Of a DNA stretch of 5,651 nucleotides, positions 1 through 5,317 are shown one piece after another (within the stretch, counting starts at the first letter, position 1; each line of letters starts with the position of its first letter). The notes below the pieces were generated by a model that searched no databases, was not told the origin of the DNA, and was given only the letters and a program-made list of their open reading frames with translations. The stretch is from JAVBQF01 sp031549195. Its GTDB lineage: Bacteria; Bacillota_I; Bacilli_A; RF39; UBA660. The translations under genes were made by a program, and so were the position numbers. The DNA is taken from positions 1-5,651 of the forward strand of contig JAVBQF010000036.1 of assembly GCA_031549195.1 (NCBI GenBank), in the 5' to 3' direction.

Positions 1-1
1 A

Positions 2-23
2 ATTGTAAAATACAATATTTTTT
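2..23 (+). terminator. Possible terminator of a gene left of the window
   Basis: ATTGTA (2-7) and TACAAT (11-16) form a 6-bp stem with an AAA loop, followed after one A by six T (18-23). The stem has only one G-C pair, and any extension to the left would lie outside the window. It also sits directly upstream of the -35 box of the next gene, so it could instead be a regulator site. Both readings are inference. Confidence 0.35.
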
Positions 24-50
24 GACATAGTAGAAGTAATCTGTTATAAT
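22..50 (+). promoter_or_regulatory. Consensus sigma-A promoter of the 127-aa membrane protein gene
   Basis: TTGACA (22-27) and TATAAT (45-50) are both perfect consensus hexamers with a 17-bp spacer, and TG at 42-43 gives an extended -10. Transcription should start near 57, leaving a leader of only about 20 nt that contains the ribosome binding site. This is the strongest promoter in the window. Confidence 0.92.
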
Positions 51-62
51 ACGCTATTAAGT

Positions 63-68
63 GAGGGG
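63..68 (+). promoter_or_regulatory. Ribosome binding site fixing the start at 76
   Basis: GAGGGG lies 7 nt before the ATG at 76. A GTG at 61-63 is in the same frame and would add five residues, but it overlaps this site and has none of its own, so ATG 76 is the better start. Confidence 0.8.
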
Positions 69-75
69 ATTAAAT

Positions 76-459
76 ATGGAAATAAAAGATGCACAAGTTA
101 TGGTAAATAGTGACCTTAGAATGAGAGAAAGTGAACGTCTAGAACAAATTTTTGAGACAATAAAAGCACCACTTATTGTAGCATTAACAGTAACGCCAAT
201 ATGCTATGGAATATATTATTTAAATGTAACATTTGGAATCATCGCAATTATGATATGTCTTGCATTTGTAGTGTATTATTCTGGTCGTGCATTAGATGAT
301 CTTAAAAGTAAAGAGATTAATAGCGATATTAGAGAATTAAAACAATTACAATATCAATTAAGAATGGGTGTTAATATATTTGAAAATATAACACCAGAAA
401 ACTTTAGAGAGCATCTATTAAAATTAAAAACAGTAAAAAATAAAAAAAATATTAAATAA
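76..459 (+). CDS. Small protein with two membrane helices, unknown function
   Basis: A 127-residue protein that I do not recognise. It has a charged N-terminal part (about 1-30) and two hydrophobic segments at about 31-49 and 52-69 separated by a very short turn. A polar, probably helical stretch (71-98) follows, and the C-terminal tail is Lys-rich (KNKKNIK at the end). The tight hairpin and basic tail suggest both ends face the cytoplasm. There is no signal peptide, lipobox or catalytic motif. It has its own consensus promoter, a good ribosome binding site and a strong terminator, so it is transcribed alone and probably at a high level. Nothing in the neighbourhood says what it does. The start is ATG 76, chosen over an in-frame GTG at 61 because of ribosome binding site placement. 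Coding is secure; function is unknown. Confidence 0.88.
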   Translation: MEIKDAQVMVNSDLRMRESERLEQIFETIKAPLIVALTVTPICYGIYYLNVTFGIIAIMICLAFVVYYSGRALDDLKSKEINSDIRELKQLQYQLRMGVNIFENITPENFREHLLKLKTVKNKKNIK

Positions 460-467
460 TGTATTTT

Positions 468-494
468 AAAAGAGTATTTAATACTCTTTTTTTT
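468..494 (+). terminator. Intrinsic terminator after the 127-aa membrane protein gene
   Basis: A 10-bp perfect stem (468-477 with 481-490), a TTA loop and an uninterrupted run of eight T (487-494), starting 9 bases after the stop codon. It separates this gene from the surface protein gene. Confidence 0.9.
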
Positions 495-577
495 GGATTA
501 AAATTAATGAATAAAAATATTTAAAGTTGTTAGAATAAATAATGTAATAAATTGTAGAAAAAAGAAAGGAGAGTACT

Positions 578-1966
578 ATGAAAAAACAAAATATATTGAT
601 ACTTTTAACAATATTTATATTACTATTAGGACTAGATCAAGTCAATGCATTAACAGCTACTAAAGTTGATTTGTGGAAAGATGCTAAAAGTAACGTTTAT
701 ACTACATTAATAGAAAGATCACCTACACTTAAAAGTCTTACAGTAGAAACTAGCGTTGCCAGCACTGATTATACAAAAGTAAATGCAACAGGTGGAGAAA
801 CAATTACCTTTAACCAATTAAACTATAGTGATACTATTAATGTAAAATATGAATATGTTGGTACTTATAAAGGAGAAAAGGTCTCTGCAATACTAACAAT
901 ATCTAGTATTGTTGATAGTGTAGCAATGGATGGTGCAATGCCACGATATGGATTTAACGAGCCATCATTTACTTTTTATGATTCATTGTATAATGGAATT
1001 ACATTTAAAAATGTAAGGGAATTTGATGTAGAATTCAAGTTTTATACTGGTATTAACTTTGCCAACGAAATGAATTTTGATAATATAACAGAAGATACTT
1101 ATCTGACTTTTCTATCTCTAAATGAAAACGATTGTGTATTAAATGAAGATACCACAATAGCTACATATATAACTAAAAACAGCTTAATTGATGAAGTTTT
1201 AAATCCCGATACAAATAAAAATATGTGGTGTGGGACAGATAATTCATTTATAGATGAATTAGGGGATGATACTTATGCAACTGCTGCTATATCATTTAAA
1301 TTAAATGGCATTTCATCAAAGTTTACTTTAGCAGCGCTGACTTCCAATTATGGAACTTTTCTACTAAACAATGCTCCTGTGTTTGGAGTACTACAAGATG
1401 CACCTATAAAGCAGATTTATAATATGAAAAATGAGAAAATTGACAAAAAAGAAATCGTACCGGGAACAGAATACTATTATACTATTTCTCAGAGTATGAG
1501 CATATTAGGTCAGGAAGTTCTGACTAAATATCAAAGTTTTATAATAACAGATACTCTTCCAAGTAATATTACTGTATCTAGTATCGAATTATTGGATGAA
1601 AATGGTAGTGATATAGATAATCCAGGACCAATAACGAATCAAACAGGTAATGTTACCTATACGATGTGTGCTGAGTTATTAGAAAATAGCCCATATCTTG
1701 GTGAAAAGTATATTTTGAAAATAACTTTTCAAGTTAAACCTCAAACAGCAGAATGTACAGAGTTTAAGAATGAAGCCACTACAACTATAAATGAACTATC
1801 AGTCAAAAGTAATATGACAAACAACTTTACTAGCTGCCCTAATAATAGCTTGCCAAAGACAGGGATAAATGATTACACTATATTTATAGGATTTTCTTTA
1901 ATAGTATTAGGTATCATAGCAGCAGCACTATTGAGATCATCTAAATATAAAAATTCATCTCATTAA
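578..1966 (+). CDS. LPXTG-anchored surface protein with isopeptide-type domain
   Basis: A 462-residue secreted, wall-anchored protein, probably an adhesin or pilin-like protein. Residues 1-24 form a signal peptide (KK, hydrophobic core, likely cleavage after VNA). The C-terminus has LPKTG (425-429), a hydrophobic helix (about 434-452) and a short tail with Arg453 and Lys, the standard sortase sorting signal. Residues about 60-270 look beta-rich, including a YVGTYKGEKV stretch (93-102) of a kind common in Gram-positive surface proteins. Residues about 275-418 resemble isopeptide-forming domains (APIK at 275-278, DTLP at 325-328, FKNEA at 396-400). Lys278, Asp325 and Asn398 are candidate bond-forming residues by pattern only. 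Five cysteines (186, 218, 364, 393, 420) are unusual for this class. The ribosome binding site AAGGAGAG (566-573) is good. I see no strong promoter in 495-560. The sortase gene follows 29 nt downstream. Sorting signal sure; ligand unknown. Confidence 0.9.
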   Translation: MKKQNILILLTIFILLLGLDQVNALTATKVDLWKDAKSNVYTTLIERSPTLKSLTVETSVASTDYTKVNATGGETITFNQLNYSDTINVKYEYVGTYKGEKVSAILTISSIVDSVAMDGAMPRYGFNEPSFTFYDSLYNGITFKNVREFDVEFKFYTGINFANEMNFDNITEDTYLTFLSLNENDCVLNEDTTIATYITKNSLIDEVLNPDTNKNMWCGTDNSFIDELGDDTYATAAISFKLNGISSKFTLAALTSNYGTFLLNNAPVFGVLQDAPIKQIYNMKNEKIDKKEIVPGTEYYYTISQSMSILGQEVLTKYQSFIITDTLPSNITVSSIELLDENGSDIDNPGPITNQTGNVTYTMCAELLENSPYLGEKYILKITFQVKPQTAECTEFKNEATTTINELSVKSNMTNNFTSCPNNSLPKTGINDYTIFIGFSLIVLGIIAAALLRSSKYKNSSH

Positions 1967-1978
1967 GAGATGTTTTTT
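1956..1978 (+). terminator. Terminator or attenuator lying over the LPKTG gene's stop codon
   Basis: CATCTC (1956-1961) pairs with GAGATG (1967-1972), three G-C pairs in six, with loop ATTAA holding the TAA stop, followed by six T (1973-1978). The left arm encodes the last residues of the surface protein. As no promoter is seen for the sortase gene, this is probably a partial terminator that lowers sortase mRNA relative to its substrate. Confidence 0.6.
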
Positions 1979-1995
1979 AAAAGGTACTACGAAAA

Positions 1996-2784
1996 ATGAA
2001 AAATCTATATAAAGAAATCTTAATAATTATTATATATACTATTTTAATACCTTTTATCATTGTGTCTTTAGTTTTTATTGGAATCATATATGTATTCAGT
2101 ATATTATTTAAAAAGAAAAATTACATATATAAGTTAATTATCAATAGGAAACAAAAAGAATTAATACCAATATGCATAATAATTTTTTGTATAATCTTAG
2201 GATTTTTTATAGTTACTCTTTCTTCTTTTGGAAATTACAAATTGAAAAAAGAAAATGAGGATAATATCAGTAATTATTTTATATCCAAAGATAGTAATGA
2301 AGAAGATTTTAAAAATAGTGAAAGCAGTAATATAAATATAGTAAAAGAAGATAAGACTAAAAGGATCAAGGATAATTACATGGCTATTATTGAAATTGAA
2401 AAGATAAATCTGCTGCAAGGAATAATTAAATCTAATTCTTATTATGCTGCAATAGATAGAAATGTATCATACTTATCTGATTCTGATTTACCTAATATAA
2501 AAGGAGGTAACTTTGTATTAGCAGCTCATTCTGGGAATGCTAATATCGCTTATTTTGACGATATAGATAAGTTAGAAAAAAAAGAGATTATTATTATTTA
2601 TTACAATGATATAAAATACACCTATAATGTATATTTAAACTATGTCGTAAGTCAAAATCAAATAGAAGTATTAAATAGAGAAGGTGATAAGACAACCATA
2701 ACATTAATTACTTGCCAAAAAGAGAATAATAAAAAAAGAGTTATTATAAAGGGAATATTAATAGCAGAAGAACCATATATATAA
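1996..2784 (+). CDS. Sortase (cysteine transpeptidase) with double membrane anchor
   Basis: A 262-residue sortase that should cleave LPxTG-type signals between Thr and Gly and attach the protein to the cell wall precursor outside the membrane. The catalytic domain spans about 128-262: His178 in AAHSGN, Cys240 ending TLITC (236-240), and Arg248 in KKR, in the order and spacing of the family. The N-terminus has two long hydrophobic segments (about 8-38 and 57-75) separated by a Lys/Arg-rich loop, then a polar Glu/Asn/Ser-rich linker (about 80-125). Most sortases have one N-terminal helix; two with a basic loop imply an outside N-terminus. The class is not assigned. The gene lies 29 nt after its probable substrate, with a weak, distant ribosome binding site (AAAAGG, 1979-1984) and no visible promoter, so it depends on read-through of the terminator at 1956-1978. 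No key residue is missing. Confidence 0.9.
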   Translation: MKNLYKEILIIIIYTILIPFIIVSLVFIGIIYVFSILFKKKNYIYKLIINRKQKELIPICIIIFCIILGFFIVTLSSFGNYKLKKENEDNISNYFISKDSNEEDFKNSESSNINIVKEDKTKRIKDNYMAIIEIEKINLLQGIIKSNSYYAAIDRNVSYLSDSDLPNIKGGNFVLAAHSGNANIAYFDDIDKLEKKEIIIIYYNDIKYTYNVYLNYVVSQNQIEVLNREGDKTTITLITCQKENNKKRVIIKGILIAEEPYI

Positions 2785-2804
2785 GAAACTTTTTCATGTT
2801 TATA

Positions 2805-2833
2805 TAGAAATACCCTTAAAAACAAGGTATAAT
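2805..2833 (+). promoter_or_regulatory. Probable mnmA promoter
   Basis: TAGAAA (2805-2810, 4 of 6 matches) and a perfect TATAAT (2828-2833) are 17 bp apart. The predicted start of transcription is near 2840, only about 12 nt before the mnmA ATG. The -10 box lies in the loop of the sortase terminator hairpin. Confidence 0.65.
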
Positions 2834-2849
2834 GTTCTTGGGTGTTTTT
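2808..2849 (+). terminator. Probable terminator of the sortase unit
   Basis: AAATACCC (2808-2815) pairs with GGGTGTTT (2840-2847) through three G-C pairs, one G-T wobble and A-T pairs. The loop is 24 nt and can form an inner 4-bp stem AACA/TGTT (2821-2824 with 2833-2836). Five T (2845-2849) follow. The long loop weakens the call. It overlaps the mnmA promoter. Confidence 0.55.
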
Positions 2850-2851
2850 AT

Positions 2852-3958
2852 ATGAGTAAAGTTGTAATAGGTATGTCAGGCGGAGTAGATTCATCTGTTG
2901 CTGCCATACTTTTAAAAGAACAAGGTTATGAAGTAATCGGACTATTCATGAGAAATTGGGATAGTTCTATTAATAATGACATTTTAGGAAATCCTAATTT
3001 AAATAATAACATATGTCCTCAAGAGCAAGACTACAATGATGCTTTAAAGGTATGTGAAGAAATTGGTATACCACTTCACAGGATAGATTTTATAAAAGAA
3101 TACTGGGATTATGTATTTACTTACTTTTTAGAAGAATTGAAAAGAGGTAGAACACCTAACCCTGATATAATGTGCAATAAGTATATCAAATTTGATTATT
3201 TTCTTAAGGAAGCAAAAAGGTTAGGGTCAGACTATATTGCAACAGGACACTATGCTAAAATGAGCGATAAGAAGCTATTAAAAGCAAAAGATTCCAATAA
3301 AGATCAAACTTACTTTTTATCCCAACTTAATAAAGAACAATTACAAAATGTTTTATTTCCATTAGGCGATATTGATAAAGAAGAGGTAAGGAGTATTGCT
3401 CGTAAGTATAATTTAACTACTGCAGCTAAAAAAGACTCTACAGGAATTTGTTTTATTGGAGAAAGGAATTTTAAAGGCTTTCTAGCAAACTATCTGCCTA
3501 GTACTAAAGGTGACATCGTCAATATTGAAACCAATAAGGTAATAGGTACTCACAATGGATTAATGTACTATACAATTGGACAAAGAAGAGGTCTTGATGT
3601 TGGTGGAACTAAAGAAAAACTTTTTGCAGTAGGTAAAGATTTAACTAAAAATGTCTTATATGTTGCAGAAGGAGAAGATAATGAATTTCTATTATCAGAC
3701 AGTTGTATTATTGAAAGTGTTAATTTCAATTGTGATATAAGGCCAGAAAAATGCAATGCTAAATTTAGATATAGGGCAGAAGAATATCCTATTACATTAG
3801 AATACCTAGACAATAATGAAATTCTAGTTAGTTATGAAGATATTAAAGCAGTTACTCCAGGACAAGCCTGTGTTTTATACCTAGGTGATGAGTGTCTTGG
3901 TGGCGGAATTGTTAAGGAAGTAAGAAAAAATGATGAGAAATTATGGTATCTACTATAG
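2852..3958 (+). CDS. mnmA: tRNA-specific 2-thiouridylase MnmA
   Basis: A 368-residue cytoplasmic enzyme that uses ATP and a persulfide sulfur to convert the wobble uridine (U34) of tRNA-Lys, -Glu and -Gln to 2-thiouridine. The PP-loop SGGVDSS is at 9-15. The catalytic Cys108 lies in TPNPDIMCNKYIKF, the persulfide Cys200 in DSTGICFIGERNF, and the tRNA/ATP-site motifs TGHYAK (131-136), DQTYFL (151-156) and YTIGQRRGL (240-248) are present. The C-terminus (LGGGIVKEV, ending EKLWYLL) is complete, and length is normal for the family. The segment NNDILGNP at 41-48, as I recall, is typical of Erysipelotrichia and Mollicutes versions. ATG 2852 gives the expected N-terminus (MSKVVIGMSGG). No Shine-Dalgarno sequence precedes it and the predicted leader is about 12 nt. 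It appears monocistronic, between two terminators. Confidence 0.97.
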   Translation: MSKVVIGMSGGVDSSVAAILLKEQGYEVIGLFMRNWDSSINNDILGNPNLNNNICPQEQDYNDALKVCEEIGIPLHRIDFIKEYWDYVFTYFLEELKRGRTPNPDIMCNKYIKFDYFLKEAKRLGSDYIATGHYAKMSDKKLLKAKDSNKDQTYFLSQLNKEQLQNVLFPLGDIDKEEVRSIARKYNLTTAAKKDSTGICFIGERNFKGFLANYLPSTKGDIVNIETNKVIGTHNGLMYYTIGQRRGLDVGGTKEKLFAVGKDLTKNVLYVAEGEDNEFLLSDSCIIESVNFNCDIRPEKCNAKFRYRAEEYPITLEYLDNNEILVSYEDIKAVTPGQACVLYLGDECLGGGIVKEVRKNDEKLWYLL

Positions 3959-3965
3959 TTTTTTT
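3938..3965 (+). terminator. Terminator overlapping the mnmA stop codon
   Basis: AAATTATGGT (3938-3947) pairs with ACTATAGTTT (3952-3961) around the loop ATCT. This is a 10-bp stem with two wobbles and only one G-C pair, leading into seven T (3959-3965). The TAG stop (3956-3958) is in the right arm. The stem is weak, but its place at the gene end supports the call. Confidence 0.55.
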
Positions 3966-3978
3966 ATTCTAAATATAC

Positions 3979-3998
3979 TTTACACTTGACATTGTAAA
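3979..3998 (+). promoter_or_regulatory. Candidate operator over the -35 of the HTH gene
   Basis: TTTACA (3979-3984) and TGTAAA (3993-3998) form an inverted repeat with an 8-nt gap. The -35 box TTGACA lies in the gap, so a bound protein would block RNA polymerase. The downstream gene encodes a helix-turn-helix protein, so autoregulation is the natural guess. It is inference: 6-bp AT-rich arms can arise by chance. Confidence 0.4.
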
Positions 3999-4013
3999 CA
4001 GATTTGATAAAAT
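3986..4013 (+). promoter_or_regulatory. Sigma-A promoter of the HTH gene
   Basis: TTGACA (3986-3991, perfect) and TAAAAT (4008-4013, 5 of 6) are 16 bp apart, with TG at 4005-4006 giving an extended -10. Transcription should start near 4020, so an ATG at 4020 cannot be the translation start. Confidence 0.82.
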
Positions 4014-4021
4014 TAATGTAT

Positions 4022-4027
4022 GGAGGG
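4022..4027 (+). promoter_or_regulatory. Ribosome binding site fixing the start at 4038
   Basis: GGAGGG lies 10 nt before ATG 4038. The in-frame ATG at 4020 overlaps this site, has none upstream and coincides with the predicted transcription start. Confidence 0.75.
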
Positions 4028-4037
4028 TATACATAAT

Positions 4038-4805
4038 ATGGAGAACTTAAACAATGTATTAAATGAACTTGGTATATCTAAGGTAAGACTTGCTAAATAT
4101 TTAGGAGTATCAAGACAAATGCTATATAATTATTTGGCAATGAATGGGTTAAATGAATGGCCAAAAGAAAAGTCAACGAGATTAATGGGGCTTTTAAATA
4201 TTCAAGAGGAAAAAGGACTTAATAGTTTAAAGATAGATAATACTTATATAATAGAGGTAGAGGGTAGGCTAAATGATGGAGTTAAAGATTCATCAGATAA
4301 AGAGATACTTGCCGATTTAAAAGGTTTTAATAAAAAAGAGCAAGAGTTACTTACTGACATAATTAATCTATTAAAAGAAAAACTATCCGATGATAATACT
4401 AAGGAAACATACCATGCTTATGTATACTTATATCATTATCTTCAGTCAATGGAAACATCAAAAGAATTAAAATATATTTTATCATACATGTCTAAATCAA
4501 TGGGATTTACTGACCCAATGGAGTTTGTATTTAATCCGGATCAACAATTTATATTTGAAAGTATATTGTTTTCTGGATTAACATTATATAATAATGGTAG
4601 CGCTTCTAAAGTAAAGCTTGCTGAGTCACACAAGAGATTTGTACAAGATATAGAACATAAAAATGAAGAAAAGTTAAGTAGAACACAGGAGTTAAACACA
4701 GCAAAGGTTCAAGCACTAAGAGAGCTAGGATATAACGAAATAAATGAACATAACGCTAAAGAAGTGTTAGAAAAAATAGCAGAAATACAATCAAGAAAGG
4801 TATAG
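4038..4805 (+). CDS. Helix-turn-helix (XRE-like) DNA-binding protein, unknown role
   Basis: A 255-residue predicted cytoplasmic DNA-binding protein. Residues about 4-55 look like an XRE/Cro-type helix-turn-helix: RLAKYLGV (17-24) as the second helix and SRQMLYNYLA (25-34) as the recognition helix, ended by a short acidic/polar region. The remaining 200 residues match no family I can name. They appear mainly helical, with a charged stretch (85-120), an aromatic-rich part (124-185, YHAYVYLYHYL) and a highly charged C-terminal segment (190-255) that could be a coiled coil or two long helices. No enzymatic motif is visible. It has its own strong promoter with a possible operator across the -35, suggesting autoregulation. 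The start is ATG 4038 by ribosome binding site position; starting at 4020 would add six residues. DNA binding is fairly sure, targets and signal unknown. Confidence 0.87.
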   Translation: MENLNNVLNELGISKVRLAKYLGVSRQMLYNYLAMNGLNEWPKEKSTRLMGLLNIQEEKGLNSLKIDNTYIIEVEGRLNDGVKDSSDKEILADLKGFNKKEQELLTDIINLLKEKLSDDNTKETYHAYVYLYHYLQSMETSKELKYILSYMSKSMGFTDPMEFVFNPDQQFIFESILFSGLTLYNNGSASKVKLAESHKRFVQDIEHKNEEKLSRTQELNTAKVQALRELGYNEINEHNAKEVLEKIAEIQSRKV

Positions 4806-4820
4806 AGATATACTTTTTTT
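4796..4820 (+). terminator. Terminator overlapping the HTH gene's stop codon
   Basis: AAAGGTATA (4796-4804) pairs with TATACTTTT (4809-4817) around a GAGA loop (a stable GNRA-type tetraloop), with seven T from 4814 to 4820. The TAG stop (4803-4805) spans the stem-loop boundary. One G-C pair and one wobble, so moderate strength. Confidence 0.65.
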
Positions 4821-4823
4821 AAT

Positions 4824-4854
4824 TTGTCTTAAAAGTGCCATGATATATTATAAT
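4824..4854 (+). promoter_or_regulatory. Possible + strand promoter with no intact gene after it
   Basis: TTGTCT (4824-4829, 4 of 6) precedes a perfect TATAAT (4849-4854) by 19 bp, slightly long. A shifted option is TATATT (4844-4849) with a TG extension at 4841-4842. Downstream lies a good ribosome binding site, AAAGGAG (4877-4883), but no open frame follows it. Confidence 0.45.
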
Positions 4855-4887
4855 ATAAATCAAAATATTTCTAATCAAAGGAGAAGG

Positions 4888-4996
4888 GTAGTTGTTGTAG
4901 CAATAAATTTATGTGAAAGAATAGACTAGCTATATCAAGCAATATATTATTATTTTAATTTTTATTTCAATTATAGTAATATTATTTAAAGTATAA
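4888..4996 (+). pseudogene. Possible frame-broken small membrane protein
   Basis: After the ribosome binding site at 4877-4883 one frame reads VVVVAINLCERID and then stops (TAG 4927-4929). Ignoring the T at 4927 joins it to another frame reading SYIKQYIIILIFISIIVI and on to a TAA at 4994-4996. The joined product would be about 35 residues: a short charged N-terminal part, one membrane helix and a Lys. No ATG, GTG or TTG start fits the spacing in this frame. So both the start and the frame would be lost. The case rests on promoter, ribosome binding site and hydrophobic frame together. T-rich DNA gives Ile/Leu runs by chance, so this may be no gene at all. Confidence 0.28.
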
Positions 4997-5049
4997 AAAA
5001 CAATTAGTAGGAAAAAAAGAACAGCCATATACTAAATCAAAGACGAATA

Positions 5050-5229
5050 CTATTTAACTTTAATTCTATGTCTAATACTAAACAATAACATAATAATAGT
5101 GGTCATAAAAAACAATTCTATTATTGGCTTTAGTAATTCATATATAATTCTAAGTTTTGCTAAAAATATTAGTGTCTCATTATTAAATAAATGAGTATAA
5201 TTATCAAGTGAAAATTCTAAAATATACAT
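5050..5229 (-). CDS. Small protein with one membrane helix and cationic tail (59 aa)
   Basis: A 59-codon frame from ATG (5229-5227) to TAG (5052-5050) on the - strand. The N-terminal half is amphipathic (MYILEFSLDNYTHLF, then a KLR patch at 25-27). Residues about 35-52 are a membrane helix, and the end is basic (RHRIKVK, 53-59). A purine-rich ribosome binding site GGAAAGG (5247-5241) lies 11 nt upstream, and a promoter-like pair is at 5317-5290. One helix plus a cationic tail is the layout of many small membrane-acting peptides, including type I toxins and holin-like proteins, but I recognise no family and see no terminator. The preceding reading frame ends 2 nt before this ATG, suggesting translational coupling. 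Chance occurrence in AT-rich DNA cannot be excluded. Confidence 0.42.
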   Translation of the reverse strand: MYILEFSLDNYTHLFNNETLIFLAKLRIIYELLKPIIELFFMTTIIMLLFSIRHRIKVK

Positions 5230-5257
5230 CTTTATTGTTTCCTTTCCATAGTAAGTG

Positions 5258-5275
5258 TAGTTATTAAAATAACTA
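5258..5275 (-). repeat. Hairpin in the leader of the 59-codon frame
   Basis: TAGTTAT and ATAACTA form a 7-bp perfect stem with a 4-nt loop (5265-5268). In a transcript starting near 5283 it would sit at the 5' end, about 10 nt before the ribosome binding site. It could stabilise the message, but AT-only palindromes are common at this composition. Confidence 0.4.
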
Positions 5276-5289
5276 TTAACTAAGCTAAT

Positions 5290-5317
5290 AGTATAGTCAA
5301 TATATCTAAAAAGTCAA
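5290..5317 (-). promoter_or_regulatory. Possible - strand promoter for the 59-codon frame
   Basis: On the - strand TTGACT (5317-5312) and TATACT (5295-5290), each 5 of 6 matches, are 16 bp apart. Transcription would begin near 5283, giving a leader of about 54 nt before ATG 5229. It lies inside the amber-split frame, so if it is used the upstream frame is not translated from this message. Confidence 0.42.

Noticed and set aside
493..550. Promoter for the LPKTG gene
   Set aside because: Only weak pairs such as TTGGAT (493-498) with AATATT (516-521), or TTTAAA (520-525) with TAATAA (545-550) at 19 bp. A promoter must exist, as the terminator at 468-494 isolates the gene, but I cannot place it.
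2197..2418. - strand frame opposite the sortase gene
   Set aside because: Shadow of the sortase coding sequence, with no ribosome binding site or coding character of its own; the same holds for 2658-2894 and 3568-3813.
76..4805. TGA read as tryptophan (Mollicutes code)
   Set aside because: All Trp codons in the genes are TGG and none of the broken frames at 4888-5360 is restored by reading TGA as Trp, since the breaks are TAG.
4840..4929. 29-codon + strand frame starting at ATG 4840
   Set aside because: The ATG lies inside the predicted promoter, upstream of the transcription start and of the ribosome binding site, so it would not be translated from that message.
5174..5193. CTCATT/AATGAG inverted repeat as a regulatory site
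   Set aside because: It lies within the 59-codon frame, has only 6-bp arms and a long loop, and has no T run. Such AT-rich repeats are frequent here.
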